A model generated the notes under the pieces. That model searched no databases. It was given only the letters and a program-made list of their open reading frames with translations, and was not told the origin of the DNA. 54,187 nt of DNA, taken from assembly GCF_024127895.1 (NCBI RefSeq), contig NZ_JAMYBK010000028.1, positions 1-54,187 on the forward strand, written 5' to 3'. Made by a program: the position numbers and the translations under genes. Shown piece by piece: positions 7,124 through 15,419 of this stretch. The DNA is from Pseudomonas guariconensis. GTDB taxonomy: Bacteria > Pseudomonadota > Gammaproteobacteria > Pseudomonadales > Pseudomonadaceae. The first letter of the stretch is position 1. Each line of letters begins with the position of its first letter.

Positions 7124-8776
7124 GTGATTGCCCATTCCGTCGACGATCCCCTCTACTACCTGCACAACTTCAGGCAGGTGCTGGCCTGGGTCGAACAACG
7201 CTACGCCGACCTGCTCGATGCCCCTGAGCAGGCCTTCCTGGACGCCTTCGCCCGCCTGCCCGAGCCGGCCCAGGCGCTGCTGGTGCGCATGGTCATGCGC
7301 AAGGGCGAGCTGTTTCGCAGCGACAGGCTCGTGTATGCCGAGATCGGCGACTGTGACGTGGCGTTGCAGCCACTGATCGCGCTGGGCTGGGTCAGCGAGC
7401 ACACGCCGCTTGCCCTGGAGCAGGTGTTCGCCCTGCTGCGCAAGGACGAACTGGCACAGTGCTTCGCCGCGCAACTGGAGCGACCGCGGGCGGCCAAGGC
7501 CGACCTGCTGGCGCAACTGCTGCCGCTGGAGCTGGCGGCCAGGCCCCTGGGCGAATGGTTCCCGGGGTTTGCCCCACGCATCCTGCACTGGCGCCTGCAG
7601 CCGCTGTGCGACCGTCTGCGCCTGCTGTTCTTCGGCAACCTGTACCAGGACTGGTCGGAGTTCGTCCTTGCCGACCTGGGCCTGCTGCGCTACGAGCAGG
7701 TGCCGTTCGCTGCCGATGCCCGGGCCTGGCACCAGCGCGCCGAAGTCGACCTGGCGATGGCCCTGCATGCCTGCGCCGAAGGCCTGGAGCAGGGTGAGGC
7801 CCCGGCCACGGTGCTGGCGGCGCTGGATGGCCTGCACAGCGACACGCCGTGGCTGGCCCGGCGGCGTGCGCGCCTGCTGTTCGGCCTGGGCCAGCACTGC
7901 GAGCGGATGGGTGACTGGGAGCTGGCCCTGACGGTATATGCCCGCAGCCAGCACCCTGAAGCACGGATCCGCCAGGTGCGGGTCTTGGAGCGTAGCGCTC
8001 GTTGGGCGCAGGCCCAGGCGTTGGCGCTGGAAATGGCCGAGGCGCCCGGCAACCCTCTTGAAACCCAGGCCCTGGAGCGCATGCTGCCGCGCCTGGCGCG
8101 CAAGCTCGGCGGGCCGGCGCAACCCCGCCGTCGCCCTGCGGCTTTGGAACTGATCGAACTGGAGCTGCCCGCCGAGCAGGCCGGGCTGGGTGTCGAGGAG
8201 GCCGTGCGCCTGCACCTGGAGCAGGAGGGGGGAGAGGCCCATTACGTGGAGAACACCCTGTTCAACGGCCTGTTTGGCCTGCTGTGCTGGGACGCGATCT
8301 TCGCGCCGGTGCCCGGTGCTTTCTTCCACCCATTCCAGGCGGCACCGCAGGACCTGCTCGACGCCGATTTCCAGCAACGCCGTGGCGCACTGTTCGACGC
8401 CTGCCTGGGCCGGCTCGACGATGGCAGCCATCGCCAGGCCATCCGTGAGTGCTTCACGGCCAAGCAGGGCGTGCAGTCACCCTTCGTGGCCTGGTCGATG
8501 CTGACCGACCCATTGCTCGAGCAGGCCCTGGCCTGCGTGCCGGCGCAGCACCTGAAGCAGTGCTTCCTGCGCCTGTTGCAGGACATCCGCAACAACCGTG
8601 CCGGCATGCCCGACCTCATCCAGTTCTGGCCGCAGCAGGGGCGCTATCGCATGGTCGAAGTCAAGGGCCCCGGCGATCGCTTGCAGGACAGCCAGTTGCG
8701 CTGGCTGGATTTCTGCCGTGAGCACGGCCTGCCGGTAGCGGTATGCCATGTGCGCTGGCGCGAGGCGGCGGCATGA
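7124..8776 (+). CDS. FAN1-like VRR-NUC structure-specific nuclease
   Basis: About 550 residues, matching the size of the bacterial homologue of FAN1, a 5'-flap endonuclease/exonuclease that unhooks DNA interstrand crosslinks. The N-terminus (DDPLYYLHNFRQVLAWVEQRY) and the helical SAP/TPR-like middle (LGQHCERMGDWELALTVYAR) are typical of the family. The C-terminal VRR-NUC domain (about 480-540) carries the PD-(D/E)XK residues in GMPDLIQFWP and MVEVKGPGDRLQDSQ, followed by RWLDFCREHGLPVAVCHV. I prefer the GTG at 7124 because the ATG at 7085 and GTG at 7016 lie within or upstream of the LexA-controlled promoter; it has only a weak ribosome site, so the start is uncertain. The stop overlaps the next ATG (ATGA), which indicates an operon. 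Confidence 0.9.
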   Translation: MIAHSVDDPLYYLHNFRQVLAWVEQRYADLLDAPEQAFLDAFARLPEPAQALLVRMVMRKGELFRSDRLVYAEIGDCDVALQPLIALGWVSEHTPLALEQVFALLRKDELAQCFAAQLERPRAAKADLLAQLLPLELAARPLGEWFPGFAPRILHWRLQPLCDRLRLLFFGNLYQDWSEFVLADLGLLRYEQVPFAADARAWHQRAEVDLAMALHACAEGLEQGEAPATVLAALDGLHSDTPWLARRRARLLFGLGQHCERMGDWELALTVYARSQHPEARIRQVRVLERSARWAQAQALALEMAEAPGNPLETQALERMLPRLARKLGGPAQPRRRPAALELIELELPAEQAGLGVEEAVRLHLEQEGGEAHYVENTLFNGLFGLLCWDAIFAPVPGAFFHPFQAAPQDLLDADFQQRRGALFDACLGRLDDGSHRQAIRECFTAKQGVQSPFVAWSMLTDPLLEQALACVPAQHLKQCFLRLLQDIRNNRAGMPDLIQFWPQQGRYRMVEVKGPGDRLQDSQLRWLDFCREHGLPVAVCHVRWREAAA

Positions 8777-11028
8777 CCTATACCGTGGCCGTCCGTGCCC
8801 TGTGCGAGTTCAGCGCCAAGGTCGGCGACCTTGACTTGCGCTTCACGCCATCGCCCACGGCCCAGGAGGGGATTGCCGGTCATCGTCGGGTGGCGGCCCG
8901 GCGGGGGGAGGGCTACGAGGCGGAAATAGCCCTCGAAGGGCACTACTCGGGCCTGCGGGTACGTGGTCGGGCCGACGGCTACGACCCGGAGCTCAACCGC
9001 CTGGAGGAGATCAAGACCCACCGGGGCGACCTGGGCCGCCAGCCGGCCAACCATCGCCAATTGCACTGGGCCCAGGCCAAGGTCTATGCCTGGCTGCTGT
9101 GCCAGGCCCGGCAACTGGAGGCGATCGAGGTGGCGCTGGTGTACCTGGACGTGGACAGCGACCGCCAGACTCTGATCAGCGAGCAACACCGTGCAGCAGA
9201 GCTACAGCGCTTTTTCGAGGCCCAGTGCCAGGCGTTTCTCGCCTGGGCCCAGGCGCAGTCGCGACGCATCGCCGAGCGCGACCAGGGCCTGCAGGCCCTG
9301 GGCTTTCCTTACCCGCAATTCCGCCAGGGCCAGCGTCAATTGGCCGAGACCCTGTACAAGGCCGTGAGCACCGGCCGCTGCCTGATGGCCCAGGCCAGCA
9401 CCGGCATCGGCAAGACCCTCGGCACCCTGTTTCCGCTGCTCAAGGCCATGGTGCCGCAACAACTGGACAAGCTGTATTTCCTCACCGCCAAGACCCCAGG
9501 TCGGGCGCTGGCCCTCGATGCCTTGAAGCAGATCACCCGAGCCACGCCGCAACCGGCCTTGCGCACTCTCGAGCTGATCGCCCGCGACAAGGCCTGCGAG
9601 CACCCGGGCAGCGCCTGCCATGGCGAGTCGTGCCCGTTGGCCAGGGGCTTCTACGACCGCCTGCCGGCTGCCCGCGAGGCCGCCTCGCAGCAGCCATTGC
9701 TGGATCGCGCAGGCTTGCGCGAGGTGGCCCTGGCGCACCAGGTCTGCCCTTACTACCTGGGGCAGGAGATGGCCCGCTGGGTCGATGTGCTGGTGGCCGA
9801 CTACAACTACTACTTCGATGCCCACGCCTTGCTGCACGCGTTGGCCCAGGCCAACCAGTGGCGGGTCGCGGTGCTGGTGGACGAGGCGCACAACCTGGTC
9901 GAGCGGGGCCGTGGCATGTACAGCGCGAGCCTCGACCAGGGCCAGTTGCAGGCCTTGCGCCAGGGCAAGCCGGCTGGGCTGGGCAGTGCCCTGGACCGGC
10001 TGAACCGGCAGTGGAACGCCCTGTACAAAGCGCAACGGGCGCCGTACCAGGCCGTCGAGCAGTTGCCGGAGGCCTTCGTACGTAGCCTGCAGCACTGCAT
10101 CGGGCTGATCCAGGAGCGCCTCGAGCAGGCACCCACCGAGGTGGATCCCGCGCTGTTGCAGTTCTTTTTCCAGGTCTTGCAGTTCACCCGGGTCGCCGAG
10201 CTGTTCGACGAGCACTTCATCTTCGATATCAGCCTGCGCAACGGGCCACGCAAGCGCCGCCTGGCTACCCTGTGCCTGCGCAATGTGGTCCCGGCCCGGT
10301 TGCTGGGCCCGCGCATGCGTGCGGCGCGTAGCGTGGCGCTGTTTTCCGCGACCCTTGGCCCCCGGCATTTCTATGCCGACCTGCTGGGCATGCCGCCCGA
10401 CACCGCCTGGCTGGAGGTTGCCGCGCCGTTTCGTGCCGAACAGCTCGAGGTGCGTATCGTCAGCCAGGTGTCGACCCGTTATCGCGAACGCCAGGCGTCG
10501 CTGGCGCCGATCGTCGAGCTGATCGCCGGGCAGTATCGGCGGATGCCCGGCAACTACCTGGCGTTCTTCAGCAGTTTCGAATATTTGGGGCAGGTCGCTG
10601 GGCTGCTGGCCGAGCGCTACCCCGACATCCCGCGCTGGGAGCAGGCGCCGGGCATGGACGAGGGCGCGCGCGAGGCCTTTCTCGCGCGCTTCGTGGCCGA
10701 CGGGCAGGGCATCGGCTTCGCCGTGCTGGGCGGCGCTTTCGGCGAAGGTGTCGACCTGCCGGGCACCCGCTTGGTCGGGGCGTTCGTTGCCACCCTGGGC
10801 CTGCCCCAGGTCAATCCGGTCAATGAACAGTTCAAGCTGCGCCTGGGCAGGCAGTTCGGCGCGGGGTTCGACTATGCCTATCTCTACCCTGGCGTGCGCA
10901 AGGTGATCCAGGCTGCTGGCCGGGTCATCCGGGGCGACCAGGACCGTGGCGTGCTGCTGCTGATCGATGAGCGCTTCGCCGAGCCACGGGTGCAGCAGAT
11001 GTTCCCAGGCTGGTGGCAGGCGGTTTGA
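8773..11028 (+). CDS. XPD/DinG-like Fe-S helicase with N-terminal PD-(D/E)XK-like domain
   Basis: A 751-residue superfamily 2 DNA helicase. Walker A is ASTGIGKTLGTLFP (about 208-221). Cysteines likely to hold a 4Fe-4S cluster occur in KACEHPGSACHGESC and HQVCPYY. The DEAH box is VLVDEAHNLVE (about 367-377), and motif VI-like residues are in VIQAAGRVIRGDQDRG. The first 120 residues hold GRADGYD, LEEIKTH and QLHWAQAKVYAWLL, the Asp, ExK and Gln pattern of a RecB/Cas4-type PD-(D/E)XK nuclease. The start ATG overlaps the stop of the FAN1-like gene, so a nuclease and a helicase-nuclease are made together under one SOS promoter. The expected job is unwinding and trimming crosslinked or branched DNA; the activity of the N-terminal domain is inferred from motifs only. 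Confidence 0.88.
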   Translation: MTYTVAVRALCEFSAKVGDLDLRFTPSPTAQEGIAGHRRVAARRGEGYEAEIALEGHYSGLRVRGRADGYDPELNRLEEIKTHRGDLGRQPANHRQLHWAQAKVYAWLLCQARQLEAIEVALVYLDVDSDRQTLISEQHRAAELQRFFEAQCQAFLAWAQAQSRRIAERDQGLQALGFPYPQFRQGQRQLAETLYKAVSTGRCLMAQASTGIGKTLGTLFPLLKAMVPQQLDKLYFLTAKTPGRALALDALKQITRATPQPALRTLELIARDKACEHPGSACHGESCPLARGFYDRLPAAREAASQQPLLDRAGLREVALAHQVCPYYLGQEMARWVDVLVADYNYYFDAHALLHALAQANQWRVAVLVDEAHNLVERGRGMYSASLDQGQLQALRQGKPAGLGSALDRLNRQWNALYKAQRAPYQAVEQLPEAFVRSLQHCIGLIQERLEQAPTEVDPALLQFFFQVLQFTRVAELFDEHFIFDISLRNGPRKRRLATLCLRNVVPARLLGPRMRAARSVALFSATLGPRHFYADLLGMPPDTAWLEVAAPFRAEQLEVRIVSQVSTRYRERQASLAPIVELIAGQYRRMPGNYLAFFSSFEYLGQVAGLLAERYPDIPRWEQAPGMDEGAREAFLARFVADGQGIGFAVLGGAFGEGVDLPGTRLVGAFVATLGLPQVNPVNEQFKLRLGRQFGAGFDYAYLYPGVRKVIQAAGRVIRGDQDRGVLLLIDERFAEPRVQQMFPGWWQAV

Positions 11029-11129
11029 CTCAGCGGCCCTAAGCTTCGCAAGCGTCATCGCACAGGCTTGCAACTCCCAGTACACTGCGCGTTCCAACAC
11101 CTACATCCCGTTGATCTCGAGGTTCTTGC

Positions 11130-12767
11130 ATGACGCTCAGTCCTTTGGCAGGCAAGCCGGCTCCGGCCAGCGTGCTGGTCGATATCCCCCGCCTGCTCAC
11201 CGCCTATTACACCGGCCGCCCCGACGCTGCCGTGGCGGCTCAGCGCGTGGCCTTCGGCACCTCCGGGCACCGTGGCACGTCACTGGAATTGAGCTTCAAC
11301 GAACACCATGTATTGGCCATTACCCAGGCCATCTGCCTGTACCGCCAGGAGAATGGCATCGACGGCCCGCTGTTCGTCGGTGCCGACACCCACGCACTGT
11401 CCGCCCCGGCCGCGGCCAGTGCCCTGGAGGTGCTGGCGGCCAACGACGTGCAGGTGATGCTGTCCAAGGACGACGAGTACACGCCGACGCCGGCGGTGTC
11501 CCATGCCATCCTCTGCCATAACCGTGGCCGCCAGCGAGGCCTGGCCGACGGCATCGTCATCACTCCGTCGCACAACCCGCCACAGAGCGGTGGCTTCAAG
11601 TACAACCCACCCAATGGCGGCCCGGCCGACAGCGACGTGACCAAGTGGATCGAGGCCAAGGCCAACGAGTTGCTGGCCGCCGGGCTCGAGGGCGTCAAGC
11701 GCATGGACCATGCCCAGGCATTGCAGGCCAGCACCACCCAGCGCCATGACTATGTGAACAGCTACGTGGCCGACCTGGCCAACGTCATCGACTTCGAGGT
11801 GATCCGCAAGGCCGGCCTGCGCCTGGGCGTCGACCCGCTGGGCGGGGCAGGGGTGCGCTACTGGCAGGCGATCGCCGAGCACTATCGCCTGGACCTGGAG
11901 GTGGTCAACACCGAGGTCGACCCGACGTTCCGCTTCATGACCGTCGACTGGGACGGGCAGATCCGCATGGACCCGTCCTCGCCCCACGCCATGCAGGGCC
12001 TGATCGGCCTGCGCGAGCGCTTCGACGTGGCCTTCGCCTGCGACCCGGACCACGACCGTCATGGCATCGTCACCCCCGACGGCCTCTTGCAGCCGAACAA
12101 CTACCTGGCGGTGGCCATCGACTACCTGTTCCGCCACCGGCCACAGTGGCGCGCCGATGCCGCAGTGGGCAAGACCGTGGTCAGCAGCGGCCTGATCGAC
12201 CGTGTCACGGCACGCCTGGGGCGCAAGCTGCATGAGGTGCCGGTGGGCTTCAAGTTCTTCGCCCAGGGGCTGTTCGATGGGACGCTGGGCTTCGGTGGCG
12301 AGGAGAGTGCCGGGGCGTCGTTCCTGCGTCGCGATGGCTCGGTGTGGACGACCGACAAGGACGGCCTGATCCCGGCATTGCTGGCGGCGGAGATGACGGC
12401 CCGCACCGGGCGCAACCCGAGCCAGGCCTATGCGGACCTCACCGAGGCGCTGGGCCGACCGTTCGCTACCCGTGTCGAAGCCAAGGCCGATGCGCGGCAG
12501 AAGGCCCTGCTGGGCAAGTTGGCACCGGAGCAGGTCACCTCCACCGAGCTCGCTGGCGAGGCGATCGAGGGGATTCTCAGCCATGCACCGGGGAATGGGC
12601 AGGCCATCGGTGGGCTGAAGGTGATGACCGCCAACGGATGGTTCGCCGCGCGGCCGTCCGGGACCGAGGATATCTACAAGATCTATGCCGAGAGCTTCGT
12701 CGACGAGGCGCATCTGCAGCGCTTGGTGCAGGAGGCGCAGGTATTGGTCGATGCTGCCATTGCCTGA
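11130..12767 (+). CDS. pgm: Alpha-D-glucose phosphate-specific phosphoglucomutase
   Basis: Interconverts glucose 1-phosphate and glucose 6-phosphate in the cytoplasm, linking central carbon metabolism to trehalose, glycogen and cell-surface sugar synthesis. The 545-residue length equals that of E. coli Pgm. The phosphoserine loop is TPSHNPPQSGGFKYNPP with the catalytic Ser at about position 147. The metal-binding loop is CDPDHDRHG, the sugar-binding loop is GGEESAGASF, and the phosphate-binding end is RPSGTEDIYKIYAESF. The start ATG has a GAGG site about ten bases upstream. It is followed by a 12-bp perfect palindrome. It lies 101 bp after the helicase gene and probably has its own promoter. 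Confidence 0.96.
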   Translation: MTLSPLAGKPAPASVLVDIPRLLTAYYTGRPDAAVAAQRVAFGTSGHRGTSLELSFNEHHVLAITQAICLYRQENGIDGPLFVGADTHALSAPAAASALEVLAANDVQVMLSKDDEYTPTPAVSHAILCHNRGRQRGLADGIVITPSHNPPQSGGFKYNPPNGGPADSDVTKWIEAKANELLAAGLEGVKRMDHAQALQASTTQRHDYVNSYVADLANVIDFEVIRKAGLRLGVDPLGGAGVRYWQAIAEHYRLDLEVVNTEVDPTFRFMTVDWDGQIRMDPSSPHAMQGLIGLRERFDVAFACDPDHDRHGIVTPDGLLQPNNYLAVAIDYLFRHRPQWRADAAVGKTVVSSGLIDRVTARLGRKLHEVPVGFKFFAQGLFDGTLGFGGEESAGASFLRRDGSVWTTDKDGLIPALLAAEMTARTGRNPSQAYADLTEALGRPFATRVEAKADARQKALLGKLAPEQVTSTELAGEAIEGILSHAPGNGQAIGGLKVMTANGWFAARPSGTEDIYKIYAESFVDEAHLQRLVQEAQVLVDAAIA

Positions 12768-12946
12768 GGCTGTGGCGCTTCAATGATTCGGGGGCGCGAA
12801 GCGCCCCCGAATGGCAGAGATGAAGTCGATCCAGCATGCCGGGGCGCGCAGGCCCCTGACGGCGCAGCCCAAGCCGCCGCGGTGTCGGTGCTGGCCAAGC
12901 CTATCGCCAGCAGCAGGCCGGCCAACAGCGTTGTCGTCTTCTTCAT
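12683..12946 (-). CDS. Possible small exported peptide or gene remnant
   Basis: An 87-codon frame starts MKKTTTLLAGLLLAIGLAS, a convincing Sec signal peptide, with GAGG seven bases before the ATG. After about residue 28 the sequence loses protein character, runs through the palindrome at 12786-12812 and overlaps the end of pgm on the other strand. Either only the signal-peptide region survives from a lost gene, or a very short secreted peptide ends differently. I do not recognise the product. Confidence 0.22.
   Translation of the reverse strand: MKKTTTLLAGLLLAIGLASTDTAAAWAAPSGACAPRHAGSTSSLPFGGASRPRIIEAPQPQAMAASTNTCASCTKRCRCASSTKLSA
12786..12812. terminator. Perfect palindrome after pgm, probably bidirectional terminator
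   Basis: ATTCGGGGGCGC, loop GAA, GCGCCCCCGAAT: a 12-bp perfect stem 18 bp after the pgm stop. There is no U-tract. The same GGGGCGC-GAA-GCGCCCC theme occurs between other convergent genes in this window (16754, 34791, 36516), so it is a recurrent end-of-gene hairpin in this genome. Confidence 0.6.
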
Positions 12947-13022
12947 CGAGGCCTCGTCGGTAGCCGTTCCTTGGGTCCGGGCAAGTGTAGACGACGAGGC
13001 CCATGGGCCTGGCGGGCCTGCC

Positions 13023-15167
13023 TCAGACGCGGAACTGGTCCATCAGCCCCTGCTGCTGGTTGGCCAGGCTGTTGAGCGACTGGCTGACCCGCGCCGACTC
13101 GTTGGCCTGCCCGGAGAGCGACTCGGTGACGTCGCGGATGGTCGCGACGTTCCTGTTGATCTCCTCGGCCACTGCGCTCTGTTCCTCGGCCGCCGAGGCG
13201 ATCTGCAGGTTCATGTCGGTGATCACCGTCACCGCCTGGCCAATGCGCTGCAACGCGGTGACCGCCTGGCCGACCTGCTCGACACCGCCCTGGGCCTGGC
13301 GGTGGCTGTTGTCCATGGCGCCGACCACCTCGCGGGTGCCGGCCTGCAAGGCCTCGATGACCTGACGGGTTTCCTCCACCGACTCCTGGGTACGCCGCGC
13401 CAGGTTGCGTACCTCGTCGGCGACCACGGCGAACCCACGCCCGGCCTCGCCGGCGCGGGCGGCCTCGATGGCGGCGTTGAGCGCCAGCAGGTTGGTCTGC
13501 TCGGCGATCGAGCGGATCACCTCCAGCACCGAGCCGATCTTCTCGCTGTTGTGCGCCAGGCCCTCGACCTGGGTCATGGCGCTGCTCATGTCGGCGGCCA
13601 GGGTGTCGATGCTGCGGGTGGTGCTGTCGATCACCGCCAGCCCCTCGCGAGTGGCCTGGTCGGCGTCACGGGCCGCCTGCGCGGCCTGGGAGGCGCTGCG
13701 GGCGACGTCCTGGGCGGTGGCGCTCATTTCATGGGAGGCGGTGGCCACCTGGTCGACTTGGCGGTACTGCTGCTCCATGCCGGCGCTGGTCTGGGTGGCG
13801 ATGGCCGAGGACTGGTCGGCAGTGCCACGGGCGGCCTGCACCGAGCGTTTCACTTCGGCGATGGTCGGCTGCAGCTTGTCGAGGAAACGGTTGAACCAGC
13901 CGGCCAGCTCGCCTAGCTCGTCGCGCTTGTCGTAGGCCAGGCGGCGGGTCAGGTCGCCTTCGCCGCTGGCGATATCCTTGAGCATGGCGGCAACGTCGAG
14001 GATCGGCCGGGTCACCCCGCGGGCCATCAGCCAGATCAGCAGCAGGCCGGCGAGCGCCGCCGCCAGGCCCAGGCCGAGCTCGAGCAGGGTGCCGCTGGTG
14101 TTGAGTGCATCGAGCTCCCGCTCCAGCGCCTCGGCCGGCCCGGCCAGGGCGCTTTGCGGTACGTCGAGCAGCACGCCCCATGGCCGGGCACCGGGAATCG
14201 GCGCGAAGGCGGCCAGCACTTTCAGGCGCTGCTGGTCGGCCAGGACCTGCAGCTTGCCGTCGGCGAGCCTGCGCACCAGCTCGGCGCCCTGGGCCGGGTC
14301 GGCTTGCTCGAGGCGCTGGGCCAGCTTGCTGGCATCGGCGCTGTAGCCGGCCAGCAGGCCTGCGGGGCTGAGGATGCCGACCGTGGTGCGGCCTTCGTAG
14401 AGGCTGCGGCTGGCGGCCTGGCTCAAGGCCTGCAGGCTGTTGAGGTTGATGTCGACGGAGAGGGTGGCGATCACCTTGTCGGCCACCATCAGCGGGAACA
14501 CGATGCTGGTCATCAGCACCTGCTGGCCATCGATCTGGTAGAAGTACGGCTCGATCACGCAGACCTTGCGGGTACTGCGCGGGCAGGCCCACCAGTTGTT
14601 GAGCGGCTCGCCGCTGGGGCCGACCTCGGTGTTGGCCAAGTCTTGCTCGGGCAGGGCCATGGCGGTCAGTTGGCCGGCGCGCGGCTGCGACCAGTAGAGG
14701 GAGAAGCGCCCGGTCTCGTTGCTGCCCAGTTCGCTCTGGCCGGTGAACAGCTCGTCCTTGCCGTCCAGGGCGCCTTGCTCGAACACCAGGGACAGGCCGA
14801 GCAGATCCGGGTTGGCCTGCAGGGCGGTGCGCACCTGGCGGGTGAGGTCTTCGCGCAGGTCGTAGGCGTCGAGGAAACGCTTTTCGGCCTGTTCGCGCAG
14901 GAACAGCACCTGGCGGGCGAAGCCAGCCCCGTACTGGTAGGCATCCATGAACTGGCGGCTGATGTTCAGGGCCTGGACCTCGCCTTGCGACGCGATGCGC
15001 GCCTGGGCCGCCTCGCCGAGCATCTGCATGCTGCTTGCCTTGACCAGGTCGGAGCTGTGCGCCATGCGGTACAGCGAAAGGCCGACCAGCAAGGTGACGA
15101 TGCCCGCCAGGCACAGGCCGGCGAGCAGGGTGATCTTCCACTGGATGGACAGTTGTCGCAAAGGCAT
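13023..15167 (-). CDS. Methyl-accepting chemotaxis protein with periplasmic dCache-type sensor
   Basis: A 714-residue membrane chemoreceptor. TM1 is near the N-terminus (KITLLAGLCLAGIVTLLVGL). A periplasmic domain of about 330 residues follows, with Cache-type strands (LLGLSLVFEQGALDG, EPYFYQIDGQQVLMTSIVFP, VIATLSVDINL). TM2 is around residues 360-380, then a HAMP domain (ARGVTRPILDVAAMLKDIAS). The cytoplasmic signalling tip has the invariant IRSIAEQTNLLALNAAIEAA and AGRGFAVVADEVRNLA. It ends QQQGLMDQFRV with no CheR-tethering pentapeptide. It would bind a small molecule in the periplasm and signal to CheA/CheW. The ligand cannot be told from sequence: the Arg-Trp-Tyr amino-acid dCache motif is not evident. 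It is divergent from the antiporter gene at 15420. Confidence 0.93.
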   Translation of the reverse strand: MPLRQLSIQWKITLLAGLCLAGIVTLLVGLSLYRMAHSSDLVKASSMQMLGEAAQARIASQGEVQALNISRQFMDAYQYGAGFARQVLFLREQAEKRFLDAYDLREDLTRQVRTALQANPDLLGLSLVFEQGALDGKDELFTGQSELGSNETGRFSLYWSQPRAGQLTAMALPEQDLANTEVGPSGEPLNNWWACPRSTRKVCVIEPYFYQIDGQQVLMTSIVFPLMVADKVIATLSVDINLNSLQALSQAASRSLYEGRTTVGILSPAGLLAGYSADASKLAQRLEQADPAQGAELVRRLADGKLQVLADQQRLKVLAAFAPIPGARPWGVLLDVPQSALAGPAEALERELDALNTSGTLLELGLGLAAALAGLLLIWLMARGVTRPILDVAAMLKDIASGEGDLTRRLAYDKRDELGELAGWFNRFLDKLQPTIAEVKRSVQAARGTADQSSAIATQTSAGMEQQYRQVDQVATASHEMSATAQDVARSASQAAQAARDADQATREGLAVIDSTTRSIDTLAADMSSAMTQVEGLAHNSEKIGSVLEVIRSIAEQTNLLALNAAIEAARAGEAGRGFAVVADEVRNLARRTQESVEETRQVIEALQAGTREVVGAMDNSHRQAQGGVEQVGQAVTALQRIGQAVTVITDMNLQIASAAEEQSAVAEEINRNVATIRDVTESLSGQANESARVSQSLNSLANQQQGLMDQFRV

Positions 15168-15232
15168 TGGGCGAATCCCTTGTAAGAGGTCTTGGGGTGA
15201 ACAGTGTTTCGGCAGGATGGGCGTTTTCTTTA

Positions 15233-15250
15233 TTCAAACGTTCAATTGAA
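15233..15250. promoter_or_regulatory. TTCAA/TTGAA repeats between chemoreceptor and antiporter
   Basis: TTCAA, three bases, then the palindrome TTCAATTGAA lie 66-83 bp upstream of the chemoreceptor start. They could be an operator for either divergent gene; no regulator is implied by neighbours. Confidence 0.25.
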
Positions 15251-15419
15251 TCACCCCGGCTTGCTGCCCTGTCGCGGCGCAGAGGGCTTTGACATCCGCC
15301 GGCCGCTGCTTCAGAGTGTGCGCCCTTCATAACAACATCCCCACGCCCGGCCGCTGCCTGCCCGTAGCCTGTCGCCGGTGCGCCCGCTTTTTGTCTGTCG
15401 CAACGAGGTAATCCACACC

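Noticed and set aside
11280..12713. A 477-codon frame opposite pgm
   Set aside because: Antisense to an unmistakable phosphoglucomutase gene and without domain features.
12786..12812. Palindrome as the end of an insertion sequence
   Set aside because: No partner end, target duplication or transposase is nearby, and the same hairpin type recurs at other gene ends.
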